A stretch of 64,000 nucleotides of DNA, from contig JAFPWG010000012.1 of NCBI GenBank assembly GCA_017395045.1, positions 163,710-227,709 on the forward strand, given 5' to 3'. Shown here piece after piece: positions 1 through 8,428 of this stretch; positions within the stretch are counted from its first letter, which is position 1; every line of letters starts with the position of its first letter. A model generated the notes under the pieces. The model was not told the DNA's origin. It was given only the letters and a program-made list of their open reading frames with translations, and ran no database searches. The DNA is from Bacteroidales bacterium. GTDB taxonomy: Bacteria > Bacteroidota > Bacteroidia > Bacteroidales > UBA932. The translations under genes were made by a program, and so were the position numbers.

Positions 1-363
1 CACGGCGAAAGAGGCGTAGCCGTAGGGCCAGCCGCCCAGTTCCGTGCCGTTCACGCTGACGGTGGCGTGCGACATCGCCCCGTCGATTTCCAGGCGGATG
101 TCCTTGGTCTCAAGTTCTTCCGCAGTGATTTCCAGTTGCTTCCGATAAACTGCCTTTCCCCACCAGGGCAGCTTTCCGCTTTCTCCGGGATATGTTTGGT
201 CGAAGGCGCCATCCACGCCCCAGTCGTGCGGCAGGTCCAGGCTTCGGCGCACGTCGCCTTTTTCGAAAATCCACCCCTCGTTGAACAGGGTCCTTCCGGC
301 GGGCTGCGCCGTGGCCGCCAGGCCCGCTGCCAGCATCATGAGACTCAATATCAGTTTCTTCAT
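1..363 (-). CDS. Glycoside hydrolase family 2 enzyme, N-terminal part (cut by window edge)
   Basis: The ATG is at 363-361 and the frame stays open to base 1, so only about 121 N-terminal residues are visible. They begin with a signal peptide (MKKLILSLMMLAAG... ending ATAQ). The GH2 sugar-binding domain follows: a 'LPHDWGVDGAFDQTYPGES' type segment at about residues 44-62, a 'WWGKAVYRK' strand and a 'VSVNGTELGGWPYGY' loop. These are hallmarks of beta-galactosidase-like GH2 proteins of Bacteroidetes that act in the periplasm or at the outer membrane. The catalytic domain lies outside the window, so substrate cannot be named. It diverges from the nitroreductase lipoprotein across an 83-nt gap. 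Confidence 0.85.
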   Translation of the reverse strand, partial: MKKLILSLMMLAAGLAATAQPAGRTLFNEGWIFEKGDVRRSLDLPHDWGVDGAFDQTYPGESGKLPWWGKAVYRKQLEITAEELETKDIRLEIDGAMSHATVSVNGTELGGWPYGYASFAV

Positions 364-416
364 GCGCACATTCTTCATCTGTACGCGAAGATAATCAATC
401 TTCGGGAGAAAACCAT

Positions 417-424
417 TATATTTG
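417..424 (+). promoter_or_regulatory. Promoter -7 box (TATATTTG) for the nitroreductase lipoprotein
   Basis: The box matches the Bacteroides -7 consensus TAnnTTTG and lies 22 nt before the ATG at 447. No clear TTTG -33 element is seen at the expected distance. A weaker box for the divergent GH2 gene (TATCTTCG on the minus strand) is at 386-393. Confidence 0.5.
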
Positions 425-446
425 CGACAACTAAACCGATGAATCC

Positions 447-1070
447 ATGAGAATTGCAAAGTTTTTCCTCCTTGCCGCCCTTTTGACGGCCGCGGCCGCC
501 TGCGCGCCGAAGCAGCAGGAAGCGGCCCCGTCGGCCCTCGAGACCATTTTCTCCCGCAAGAGTGTCCGTGCCTATACGGACCAGCCGGTTTCCGATGAGC
601 AGGTGGATACCCTGCTCCGGGCGGCGATGGCCGCGCCCACGGGCATGAACGTGCAGCCGTGGCGCTTCGTGGTAGTCCGCGACCAGGCCGTGAAGGATGT
701 CCTGGCCGGCGGATTCAACAAGATGATCGCCCAGGCCCCCGTCGTCTTCGTCATCTGCGGCGAGACCACGCTGATGCGCAAGCCCTGGGGCCAGCCGGAT
801 GCGGAACCCGTTGAAGTGGCGAACGGAAACTGGGTCCAGGACTGCTCGGCCGCGACGGAGAACCTGCTCCTCGCCGCCGAAGCGCTGGGTCTCGGCGCCG
901 TCTGGACTGCCGCCTATCCGTATGAGGACCGCGTGGCTCCCATCCGCGAGGCGCTCGGCCTTCCGGAAAACGTGTCTCCGCTCTGTGTCGTCCCCGTGGG
1001 CTATCCCGGCGGCGACGACCAGCCCAAGGACAAGTGGAAGCCGGAAAACATCCACTACGACAAGTGGTGA
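447..1070 (+). CDS. Nitroreductase-family lipoprotein
   Basis: This 207-aa protein starts with a lipoprotein signal (residues 1-19, ending AAAC). The nitroreductase fold begins with 'IFSRKSVRAYTDQPVS' (about 35-50) and continues with 'LLRAAMAAPTGMNVQPWRF' (about 58-76), the region that contacts FMN and NAD(P)H in this family. The C-terminal 'CVVPVGYPGGDDQPKDKW' matches the usual end. Such enzymes reduce nitro or quinone groups with FMN. The lipid anchor is the odd feature, because most family members are cytoplasmic and a secreted FMN protein needs an exported cofactor. The stop codon overlaps the GTG start of the next gene. Confidence 0.85.
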   Translation: MRIAKFFLLAALLTAAAACAPKQQEAAPSALETIFSRKSVRAYTDQPVSDEQVDTLLRAAMAAPTGMNVQPWRFVVVRDQAVKDVLAGGFNKMIAQAPVVFVICGETTLMRKPWGQPDAEPVEVANGNWVQDCSAATENLLLAAEALGLGAVWTAAYPYEDRVAPIREALGLPENVSPLCVVPVGYPGGDDQPKDKWKPENIHYDKW

Positions 1071-1555
1071 TCCGTCCGGCCGTCCCGGCGGATTTGCCTG
1101 CGCTGCGACCCGTCTTCGAGGCCGCCAAGGGCATCATGCGCGCAGACGGGAACCTCGAGCAGTGGTCTGCTCCCGGCTTTCCCGACGATTCCCTCCTCCT
1201 CCGCGACATCGGCCGTGGGGGAGGCTTTGTGATTGAATCGCCGGGACGCCCGGCCTCTTCCATCGTCGGCTATTTCGCCCTTCTGCCCTCGCCGGAACCA
1301 ACCTACGATTACATCGAGGGAGCCTGGCTCACCGATGGGCCCTATGGCGTCATCCACCGGATGGCGAGCTATCCGGACATACATGGAATTTTCTCTGCTG
1401 TAATTGATTACGCAGCAGCGCGCTATGCGCATCTCCGCATCGACACGCACCGCGACAACCGCATCATGCAACACCTCATCGGGAAGCACGGCTTTACCTA
1501 CTGCGGCATTATTTGGCTAGAAGACGGCTCTCCCCGCCTCGCCTACGAGCGCTGA
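1067..1555 (+). CDS. GNAT-family acetyltransferase
   Basis: The protein begins VIRPAVPADLPAL, the normal first strand of a GNAT fold. The start chosen is therefore the GTG at 1067, which overlaps the TGA of the nitroreductase gene; an in-frame ATG at 1034 would only add residues antisense to the family pattern. The product is 162 aa. The C-terminal half contains 'LRIDTHRDNRIMQHLIGKHGFTYCGII', the typical GNAT alpha4-beta6 segment. No substrate can be named. Overlapping start and stop codons imply translational coupling to the upstream gene. Confidence 0.75.
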   Translation: MIRPAVPADLPALRPVFEAAKGIMRADGNLEQWSAPGFPDDSLLLRDIGRGGGFVIESPGRPASSIVGYFALLPSPEPTYDYIEGAWLTDGPYGVIHRMASYPDIHGIFSAVIDYAAARYAHLRIDTHRDNRIMQHLIGKHGFTYCGIIWLEDGSPRLAYER

Positions 1556-1588
1556 GTGGCGCCTATCCACCTGAGAATCAGCGCAATG

Positions 1589-1629
1589 AGGGGTTGCCCC
1601 CTGTGATCCGCGTCACAGGGGAAACCCCT
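1589..1629. terminator. Hairpin between convergent genes
   Basis: An imperfect inverted repeat (AGGGGTTGCCCCCTGTGA paired with TCACAGGGGAAACCCCT around a 6-nt loop) sits between the GNAT stop and the lyase stop. It has no long T run but is placed to end transcription from both sides. Confidence 0.55.
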
Positions 1630-1651
1630 TAAACAGCTGAGGGAGAGGCGT

Positions 1652-3565
1652 TTAGGTGCCACGCGAGAGCGTGACGTGAAGGACGGCCTTTTGATGGGGT
1701 TGCTGCGTGAAGGTGTAGCCGACAAGGGTGGTACCGGGATTCGACGTATCGGTCGGGTGCAGGAACTCCATACCGTCCAGGTCCGGAGTCGCCGGATCGA
1801 AGGTGGTGGGCCAGATGTGCGGGATGGGGGCAGGTTCCTTACGCGTCGTCGCCGGTCCTGTCAGAGAGGCGGAAAGGATCCGGCGTTTCCCGTCGGCTTG
1901 GAGCAGGATCCGGCCGTCGGGGAGGAGGGTGGCCTCAGCCTCGGTACACATCGCCCAGCGGACTGTGCAGGCGGAGTCGCCGGCCTGGAGACAGTCTACG
2001 ATGCTTAGGTTTCCGTCCTGGAGGTACACCGCCCGCTTGCAGGAGTCCAGGTCTTCCGTGTAGAGGTCGGTCAGGTCCAGTTCCGCGCCGATGCGGCCGG
2101 CACTCTCCGGCATCCAGGTGTGCGAGAAGCTCGCAGGATGGTTGACCTTTGGCGTGTGTCCGTTGACGGTCAAAATGTTATGGGAGAAGGGTCCGATGCG
2201 GAAGACGCTCCAGCGCTCGCTGTCCTGGGTCATGTCCCAGAGATCCACGCCGGCGGTTTCCAGCGAGTTGTAGTCCTGCATCCCGAGGTCGGTGGCCCAG
2301 GTGACGCCGTCCGACTCGAAGTAGAAGGAGCCCTGGTCGCAGTGCGAGTGGCTGGACATCGTAAGACCGCCCTTGATACCCAGGTAAGTGTCGTTCCGTG
2401 AGGTCCATCCGCTGCGGTACACGAAGATGGGCGTCGTGCCTTCGCACCGGTAATGATGCTTCTCCGGGACTCCTGTTTCCGCATGCCGCCCACTTTTGGC
2501 CAGGCTGATGATGAACATCGGGAACAGGCGTTCTTCGCACAGCCGCTTGTAGCCGGTGGACTCCATGATCCCTATCTCGGGATAGAGGAGGGTCGGGTCG
2601 CCTGTCCGGGAGAGCATCCAGGCCTGCATGTACTGCCCCGTCGCTTTCCGGTATGAGTCTGAGAAACTGTAGCAGTTCCCCGCCGGGGTGGAGGTGAATC
2701 GGATGAATTCGGACGACGCGAGGAAATCGGGAGTGATGTTTCCCGTGGTTTGCCGGAAAGCGCTTTCCACGCCGGCCTCCAGCATGACCTGGAAAGATGT
2801 GCCGTAGCCCCAGTAGTTATAGCCTTCAGGGTAGCCGCCTCCGGTGTAGGCATTATAAGCCAACTTGTTGGATTCCAGGGATTTCTCCAGCATCAACCGA
2901 CAAAAGCCCGGATCCTTTTCCCACACGGCGAGGGCGCCGTACACCATGCCGGCGTTGCACACGGAGTTCCAGTTGATCTCGACGTTGTAGAACCAGGCGT
3001 CCTTCTCGTTCATGGCCGGTTTCAGGCCCTTGTCCAGGATGGCCCGGGCCACGGTTTCCCTTTCGGCCGGGGTCATGATGTCATACAGCCAGTCATAGCC
3101 GATGGCCAGCGCCATCGTCATTTCGCCCACATCCAGGAAATGCGCCGGATTCCAGTCGCTGAACGCGCTCACGGCGAGCATCTCGTCGATGGCTTTCCGC
3201 GCGTAGGCTTCCCCGCCGTGGACACGATAGGTATAGGAAAGCCAGAAGATGCGCTTCAGCGCTTCCCGGGAGGTCCCCAGCAGCCGCCGGCCGATGAACG
3301 TCCGTGTCACCGGCGGCTTGTCCAGCACCGCGTCGCAGAACGCGACGATCACGCTGTCCGCCTGCCGGGCCACCGGGTTCCCGGCCACGCCCCGCTGCAG
3401 GTCTTTCAGGGAATACTCGTTCTGAAAGTGGTACCCCTCGTCCTGTCCCCGCTCTTCGTCGGAGACCAGCAGACGCGGGTGCGGCCCGGGCGCCTGCGCC
3501 CGAGCGAAGGCTGCCGTACCGAGCAGGATGAAGAATAGCAGCAAGCCCCGTCGAATGGAACTCAT
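1652..3565 (-). CDS. Heparinase II/III-like polysaccharide lyase
   Basis: The 637-aa product has a signal peptide (residues 1-23, ending AFARAQ). An alpha/alpha-toroid region follows, with 'WNSVCNAGMVYGALA' and 'YTGGGYPEGYNYWGYGTSF' (about 240-260). The last third is the heparinase II/III beta-sandwich, marked by 'GLTMSSHSHCDQGSFYFES' (about 402-420) and 'WATDLGMQDY'. Family members cleave uronic-acid polysaccharides by beta-elimination in the periplasm. The Asn, Tyr and His residues expected for catalysis are present in those motifs. The GH88 gene lies 94 nt upstream on the same strand and would hydrolyse the unsaturated products, so the two likely form one operon. Substrate (glycosaminoglycan or other uronan) is not determined. 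Confidence 0.85.
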   Translation of the reverse strand: MSSIRRGLLLFFILLGTAAFARAQAPGPHPRLLVSDEERGQDEGYHFQNEYSLKDLQRGVAGNPVARQADSVIVAFCDAVLDKPPVTRTFIGRRLLGTSREALKRIFWLSYTYRVHGGEAYARKAIDEMLAVSAFSDWNPAHFLDVGEMTMALAIGYDWLYDIMTPAERETVARAILDKGLKPAMNEKDAWFYNVEINWNSVCNAGMVYGALAVWEKDPGFCRLMLEKSLESNKLAYNAYTGGGYPEGYNYWGYGTSFQVMLEAGVESAFRQTTGNITPDFLASSEFIRFTSTPAGNCYSFSDSYRKATGQYMQAWMLSRTGDPTLLYPEIGIMESTGYKRLCEERLFPMFIISLAKSGRHAETGVPEKHHYRCEGTTPIFVYRSGWTSRNDTYLGIKGGLTMSSHSHCDQGSFYFESDGVTWATDLGMQDYNSLETAGVDLWDMTQDSERWSVFRIGPFSHNILTVNGHTPKVNHPASFSHTWMPESAGRIGAELDLTDLYTEDLDSCKRAVYLQDGNLSIVDCLQAGDSACTVRWAMCTEAEATLLPDGRILLQADGKRRILSASLTGPATTRKEPAPIPHIWPTTFDPATPDLDGMEFLHPTDTSNPGTTLVGYTFTQQPHQKAVLHVTLSRGT

Positions 3566-3659
3566 TAATTTATAGTGTTTTACGTGTTTTTGCCTGGGTA
3601 AAAGAGACAGGGCAATATTGCATAACTTTTTAATTATCAGACGTTTCCATTCGACGCCC

Positions 3660-4838
3660 CTAGAGGCTGGAAACCTCGGGAAACAGGGTCAGAGCTTCGA
3701 GGAAGTAGTAGTCGGCGTAGGTCAGGGGCACATCGATTTCGGTCCCGCCCGGCATGTTGCCGACGCTGTGTTTCAGGAGGAAGCCACCGTTGGTGCGAGG
3801 TTCGGCCAGGTACTCGGGCGAGGCGAGGGTGCGGAGGATGCGTCCGGCCATCCGGAAGGAAGGATCGTCCGGTTCGCATCCGTCCAGTTCCCACATCCGG
3901 AGCAATCCGCAAGCGAGGATGGCCCCGGCCGAGGCGTCTTTGTAATCCGTTTGCGAGAAGTCCCAATAGGGGATGCCGTCCTCGGGGAGGCGGGCCAGCA
4001 GCCAGTCTTCCAGTTTGGCGGCAACCTTGAAATACCGCTGTGCCAGCGTATCGTTTCCGGCCTCCCATTCCTTCTGTGCCATCAGGGCAAATCCATAGAG
4101 GGCCCAGGCCTGGCCGCGCGCCCAGGCGGAATCGTCGGCATAGCCCTGGACGGTCTGGCTGCCGAGGATGGAGCCGTCGTCGGCATAATCGACCAGGTGG
4201 ACGCAGGTCCCGTCGTCGCGGAAATGATTTACGGCCGTAGTAAGTGCATGTTTTTCAGCTATTTCCCGGTCTCCGTACTCCAGGAGAAGTTCCAGATTCA
4301 TCATATTGTCGATGATGACGGGAATGTTCCAAGGTCCCCAGTTCCAGCTGCGGATGACGCCGGCTTCGGGGATGAACCGGGCGGCCAGGACGCAGGCGCC
4401 GCCGGTGAGGACGGAGTCGGCGCCGACAGGATCGGCTTCAGGGAAGCGTACCATCTTGCCGAAGGAGGACATCAGCTGGAAGCCGATGTCATGGTCCGTC
4501 TCGCGGTCCAGCAGGCCGGCGAGGGGAAGGGTGTGTCTTACGGCGAGTTCCCGGATCTGCGGGTCGTCCGTTTCCTCATACACCATCCACAGGATCCCGG
4601 GATAGAATCCGCTGCACCACCAGCCGATGTCGCTGGTCACGAGGGTGTCGCCCTGGAAGGTCCGGGGGCACCGCCGGTCGGCAGGCGTCGTGGCCGTCAG
4701 CAGGCTGTCCATGTACACGGCTTGCACCTGCGCAATCGCGAACACCCGCCCGCGCAGCTGTTCCATCGTTTCCGCTTCCTGCGTCCGGCCGCAGGCCATC
4801 GCCGCCAGGGCCGCCCAAAAAACGATTAATCTTCTCAT
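3660..4838 (-). CDS. GH88 unsaturated glucuronyl hydrolase, lipoprotein
   Basis: This 392-aa protein has a short lipoprotein signal ending AAMAC (residue 16). GH88 landmarks are 'GWWCSGFYPGILWMVYE' (about 72-88), 'HDIGFQLMSSFG' (about 115-126, the first conserved Asp) and 'IPVIIDNMMNLELLLEYG' (about 172-189, the Asp that hydrates the double bond). These are followed by 'DDSAWARGQAWALYGFAL'. The enzyme removes the 4,5-unsaturated uronic acid left by lyases. With the adjacent heparinase-like lyase it forms a minimal uronan degradation pair; a KDG kinase for the final product is encoded at 56807-57826. Confidence 0.9.
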   Translation of the reverse strand: MRRLIVFWAALAAMACGRTQEAETMEQLRGRVFAIAQVQAVYMDSLLTATTPADRRCPRTFQGDTLVTSDIGWWCSGFYPGILWMVYEETDDPQIRELAVRHTLPLAGLLDRETDHDIGFQLMSSFGKMVRFPEADPVGADSVLTGGACVLAARFIPEAGVIRSWNWGPWNIPVIIDNMMNLELLLEYGDREIAEKHALTTAVNHFRDDGTCVHLVDYADDGSILGSQTVQGYADDSAWARGQAWALYGFALMAQKEWEAGNDTLAQRYFKVAAKLEDWLLARLPEDGIPYWDFSQTDYKDASAGAILACGLLRMWELDGCEPDDPSFRMAGRILRTLASPEYLAEPRTNGGFLLKHSVGNMPGGTEIDVPLTYADYYFLEALTLFPEVSSL

Positions 4839-4843
4839 ATTTA

Positions 4844-4851
4844 CAAATATA
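4844..4851 (-). promoter_or_regulatory. Promoter -7 box (TATATTTG) for the GH88 gene
   Basis: A TAnnTTTG match lies on the minus strand only 5 nt before the ATG at 4838. The -33 element is weak. If it is used, the transcript would be nearly leaderless. Confidence 0.4.
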
Positions 4852-4875
4852 GCGAATTTCCAGCCTGTTGAAAAC

Positions 4876-4906
4876 TTTGTTAATTAAATAATTTTACGTA
4901 TCTTTG
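4876..4906 (+). promoter_or_regulatory. Promoter of the rpsL operon
   Basis: TTTG at 4876-4879 and TATCTTTG at 4899-4906 are separated by 19 nt, an almost ideal Bacteroides -33/-7 promoter. The leader of about 70 nt contains a small hairpin (GCGGGA...TCCCGC, about 4921-4937), a possible site for ribosomal-protein feedback. Confidence 0.75.
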
Positions 4907-4979
4907 CAGCCCCAAAAATGCGGGAAGGAGACTCCCGCCTGATTGGGAACAAATACAACTTATTTATTTACAAACATTT

Positions 4980-5363
4980 ATGCCTACTATTTCACAGTTG
5001 GTCCGCAAAGGACGCGAGCAGCTCGAAGTGAAGAGCAAGTCTCGTGCGCTGGATGCTTGCCCTCAGAAGCGTGGCGTGTGTCTTCGTGTTTACACGACGA
5101 CCCCCAAGAAGCCGAATTCCGCGATGCGTAAGGTCGCGCGTGTCCGTCTTTCCAACGCGAAAGAGGTCAACGCCTACATCCCGGGCGAAGGACACAACCT
5201 CCAGGAGCACAGCATCGTGCTGGTTCGTGGCGGCCGTGTCAAGGACCTGCCGGGTGTTCGTTACCACATCCTTAGAGGAGCTTTGGATACCGCTGGCGTG
5301 GATGGACGGACTCAGTCCCGTTCCCTCTACGGAGCCAAGCGCCCGAAGAAATCTAAGAAGTAA
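4980..5363 (+). CDS. rpsL: 30S ribosomal protein S12
   Basis: At 127 aa it has the family length and a standard start [12 protein letters not shown]. The decoding-site loop '[18 protein letters not shown]' (about 40-57) and the conserved '[20 protein letters not shown]' (about 91-110) are intact. The lysine whose mutation gives streptomycin resistance (PKKPNS) is wild type. It is the first gene of the str operon, followed by rpsG after 35 nt. Confidence 0.98.
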   Translation: MPTISQLVRKGREQLEVKSKSRALDACPQKRGVCLRVYTTTPKKPNSAMRKVARVRLSNAKEVNAYIPGEGHNLQEHSIVLVRGGRVKDLPGVRYHILRGALDTAGVDGRTQSRSLYGAKRPKKSKK

Positions 5364-5398
5364 TCACCTAACTTTTATCACCTTTAATCTTATCAAAA

Positions 5399-5875
5399 AT
5401 GAGAAAAGCGAAGCCTAAAAAGAGGATTCTACTTCCTGATCCTAAGTTTCACGACGTGGAGGTTACCCGTTTCGTGAACAACATTATGCTGCAGGGGAAG
5501 AAGAGTATCGCGTATTCGATCTTTTATGATGCCATCGACATGGTGGGCGAGAAGATGAAAGATTCTGACAAGGCTCCTCTCGATATTTGGAAGAAAGCGC
5601 TCGAGAACGTGACCCCTCAGATCGAGGTGAAGTCCCGTCGTATCGGTGGTGCGAACTTCCAGGTGCCGACCGAGTTGCGTCCGGAACGGAAAGTCTCCGT
5701 CGCCATGAAGAACATGATCCAGTTCGCCCGCAAGCGTTCCGGTCACTCGATGGCAGAAAAACTCTGTGCAGAAATCGTCGCCGCTTACAACAATGAAGGC
5801 GGTGCGTTCAAGCGTAAGGAAGACATGCACAGAATGGCAGAGGCCAACAAGGCATTTGCACACTTCCGTTTCTAA
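5399..5875 (+). CDS. rpsG: 30S ribosomal protein S7
   Basis: The 158-aa protein opens with '[17 protein letters not shown]' and contains the rRNA-binding '[19 protein letters not shown]' (about 28-46) and '[19 protein letters not shown]' type segments. It organises the 3' domain of 16S rRNA and in other bacteria regulates the str operon. Seventeen nt separate it from fusA. Confidence 0.98.
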   Translation: MRKAKPKKRILLPDPKFHDVEVTRFVNNIMLQGKKSIAYSIFYDAIDMVGEKMKDSDKAPLDIWKKALENVTPQIEVKSRRIGGANFQVPTELRPERKVSVAMKNMIQFARKRSGHSMAEKLCAEIVAAYNNEGGAFKRKEDMHRMAEANKAFAHFRF

Positions 5876-5892
5876 AAAACACTGCGTGCTGA

Positions 5893-8013
5893 ATGGCGAA
5901 AAGAGATCTTAAATACACCCGGAACATCGGCATCATGGCCCACATCGATGCCGGAAAGACCACCACGTCCGAGCGAATCCTGTACTACACCGGAAAGACC
6001 CACAAGATCGGTGAGGTCCACGAAGGTGCGGCCACGATGGACTGGATGGTCCAGGAACAGGAGCGGGGCATCACCATCACTTCGGCCGCGACCACGGCGT
6101 TCTGGCACTACAACGGAGAGACCTATCAGATCAACCTGATCGACACTCCCGGCCACGTCGACTTCACGGTGGAGGTGGAGCGTTCCCTGCGTGTCCTGGA
6201 CGGCACGGTGGCTACGTTCTGCGCCGTCGGACGGGTCCAGCCCCAGAGCGAGACCGTCTGGCGCCAGGCCGACAAGTACGGTGTACCGAAGATCGCGTAT
6301 GTGAACAAGATGGACCGGGTCGGCGCCGACTTCCTCGCCTGTGTCGAGGAAATCAAGCTCAAGCTCGGCGCCACCGCCGTTCCCGTCTGTCTCCCGATCG
6401 GTGCCGAAGACAAGTTCGAAGGCATCGTCGACCTCATCGACATGAAGGCCATCTTCTACGATTCCTCGGAGGAGCTGGTCAACTATCGGGAAGGCGAAAT
6501 CCCCGCCGACCTGAAGGGCGAGGCCGCCCGCTGGAGGGACATCCTCCTGGAGGCCGCCGCCGAGTGCGATGAGACCCTGATGGAGAAGTACTTCGAGGAT
6601 CCCGACTCCCTGACCCGCGACGAGATCATCGCCGCCATCCGCAAGGGAACGATCTCCATGCAGATCGTCCCGGCGTGCTGCGGCTCCTCGTTCAAGAACA
6701 AGGGCGTCCAGTTCCTCCTGGACAACGTGATGCGTTACCTGCCTTCTCCGCTGGACAAGGGAGCCGTCAAGGGAACCAATCCCCGTACCGGCAGTGAAGT
6801 CGTCCGCAAGCCGTCCGCCGAGGAGCCGTTCGCGGCCCTCGTGTTCAAGATTGCCACCGACCCGTTCGTGGGCCGTCTGGCCTTCCTGAGGGCGTATTCC
6901 GGCCGGCTCGACGCCGGGTCCTACGTGTACAACACCCGCACTGGCAAGAAAGAGAGGGTGGCCCGCCTGTACCAGATGCACTCCAACCACCAGAACCCGA
7001 TCGAGTTCGTGGAGGCCGGAGACATCTGCGCGGCCGTGGGCTTCAAGGACCTCCGCACCGGCGACACCGTGTGCGTGGAGGATCATCCGATCACCCTCGA
7101 GTCGATGGAATTCCCGGATCCGGTGATCGGCATCGCCGTGGAGCCGAAGACGCAGAAGGACCTCGACAAGCTGGGTATCGCCCTCGGCAAGCTCGCCGAG
7201 GAGGACCCGACCTTCACGGTCAAGTCCGACGTCGAGACCGGCCAGACCGTCATCAGCGGCATGGGTGAACTGCACCTGGACATCATCGTGGACCGCCTGC
7301 GCCGGGAATTCGGCGTGGACATCAACCAGGGCGCCCCGCAGGTCAACTACAAGGAGGCCATCACTTCCAGCTACCAGCTGAGGGAGGTCTTCAAGAAGCA
7401 GACCGGCGGCCGCGGCAAGTTCGCAGACATCATCGTCAACATCTCTCCCGCCGACGAAGGCGTCACGGGTCTTCAGTTCATCAATTCCGTCAAGGGCGGC
7501 AACATCCCCAAGGAATTCATCCCGAGCATCGAGAAGGGCTTCCAGGCCGCGATGCTGAACGGCGTGCTCGCCGGTTACGAGGTGCCTTCCCTGAAGGTCG
7601 AAGTGCTCGACGGCAGCTACCACCCGGTGGATTCCGACCAGCTCTCCTTCGAGCTGGCGGCCCGGATGGCCTTCCGTCACGCCTGCCCCAAGTGCCACCC
7701 GGTCCTCATGGAGCCGATCATGTCCCTCGAGGTCGTGACGCCCGAAGACTACATGGGTGACATCGTGGGCGACTTGAACCGCCGCCGCGGACAGATTGTT
7801 GCCATGGACTCCACCGCCAACGGAGCACGCATCGTCAAGGCTTACGTTCCGCTTTCCGAACAGTTCGGTTACGTGACCGTGCTGCGCACCCTTTCTTCGG
7901 GCCGTGCGACCAGCACGATGACGTTCGACCACTACGCCGAGGTCCCGGCCTCCCTGGCCAAGGACATCGTCGAGAAGAGCGGTTACAGCAGAATGTCCTT
8001 CGACGACGAGTAA
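5893..8013 (+). CDS. fusA: Translation elongation factor G
   Basis: The 706-aa product has all GTPase motifs: G1 '[15 protein letters not shown]' (about 17-31), G2 '[10 protein letters not shown]', G3 '[16 protein letters not shown]' and G4 '[10 protein letters not shown]'. EF-G domains II to V follow, including '[14 protein letters not shown]' and '[12 protein letters not shown]'. It catalyses ribosomal translocation. Length and domain order are normal. No tuf gene follows, as is usual in Bacteroidetes; rpsJ comes next after 29 nt. Confidence 0.98.
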   Translation: MAKRDLKYTRNIGIMAHIDAGKTTTSERILYYTGKTHKIGEVHEGAATMDWMVQEQERGITITSAATTAFWHYNGETYQINLIDTPGHVDFTVEVERSLRVLDGTVATFCAVGRVQPQSETVWRQADKYGVPKIAYVNKMDRVGADFLACVEEIKLKLGATAVPVCLPIGAEDKFEGIVDLIDMKAIFYDSSEELVNYREGEIPADLKGEAARWRDILLEAAAECDETLMEKYFEDPDSLTRDEIIAAIRKGTISMQIVPACCGSSFKNKGVQFLLDNVMRYLPSPLDKGAVKGTNPRTGSEVVRKPSAEEPFAALVFKIATDPFVGRLAFLRAYSGRLDAGSYVYNTRTGKKERVARLYQMHSNHQNPIEFVEAGDICAAVGFKDLRTGDTVCVEDHPITLESMEFPDPVIGIAVEPKTQKDLDKLGIALGKLAEEDPTFTVKSDVETGQTVISGMGELHLDIIVDRLRREFGVDINQGAPQVNYKEAITSSYQLREVFKKQTGGRGKFADIIVNISPADEGVTGLQFINSVKGGNIPKEFIPSIEKGFQAAMLNGVLAGYEVPSLKVEVLDGSYHPVDSDQLSFELAARMAFRHACPKCHPVLMEPIMSLEVVTPEDYMGDIVGDLNRRRGQIVAMDSTANGARIVKAYVPLSEQFGYVTVLRTLSSGRATSTMTFDHYAEVPASLAKDIVEKSGYSRMSFDDE

Positions 8014-8042
8014 AGTTTAGCAAAAACAAAAAGTTTATAGAA

Positions 8043-8348
8043 ATGAGCCAGAAAATCAGAATCAAACTCAAGTCGTACGACCACATGCTCGTGGACAAGT
8101 CCGCCAGCAAGATCGTCGATACAGTGAAGGCTACCGGTGCAAAGGTCAATGGTCCCATTCCCCTTCCTACCAGCAAGAAGATCTTCACTGTGAACCGCTC
8201 GACCTTCGTGAACAAGAAGTCCCGCGAGCAGTTCGAACTCGACTCCTATGTCCGTCTTCTGGACATCGACGATTCCAACGCGAAAACCGTCGACGCCCTC
8301 ATGAAGCTCGAACTCCCCTCCGGTGTCGAGGTCGAGATCAAGGTCTGA
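8043..8348 (+). CDS. rpsJ: 30S ribosomal protein S10
   Basis: The 101-aa protein starts '[20 protein letters not shown]' and contains the conserved '[17 protein letters not shown]' loop and '[15 protein letters not shown]'. It is a normal S10. The oddity is its context. In most Bacteroidetes rpsJ leads directly into rplC and the rest of the S10/spc clusters, but here a strong hairpin and the convergent glnN gene follow. Confidence 0.97.
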   Translation: MSQKIRIKLKSYDHMLVDKSASKIVDTVKATGAKVNGPIPLPTSKKIFTVNRSTFVNKKSREQFELDSYVRLLDIDDSNAKTVDALMKLELPSGVEVEIKV

Positions 8349-8374
8349 GGTTACTACTAAAACCTGACTGTGCA

Positions 8375-8410
8375 AGAGCCCCCGCCGTACGTCGATACGG
8401 CGGGGGCTCT
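8375..8410. terminator. Bidirectional terminator hairpin between rpsJ and glnN
   Basis: A perfect 15-bp GC-rich stem (8375-8389 with 8396-8410) closes a 6-nt loop CGTCGA. It lies between the stop codons of convergent rpsJ and glnN and is expected to serve both. Confidence 0.8.
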
Positions 8411-8428
8411 CTCTGTGTGCCAGTATTT

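Noticed and set aside
5872-7932. 686-codon open frame opposite fusA
   Set aside because: Antisense shadow of a highly biased gene; no family likeness.
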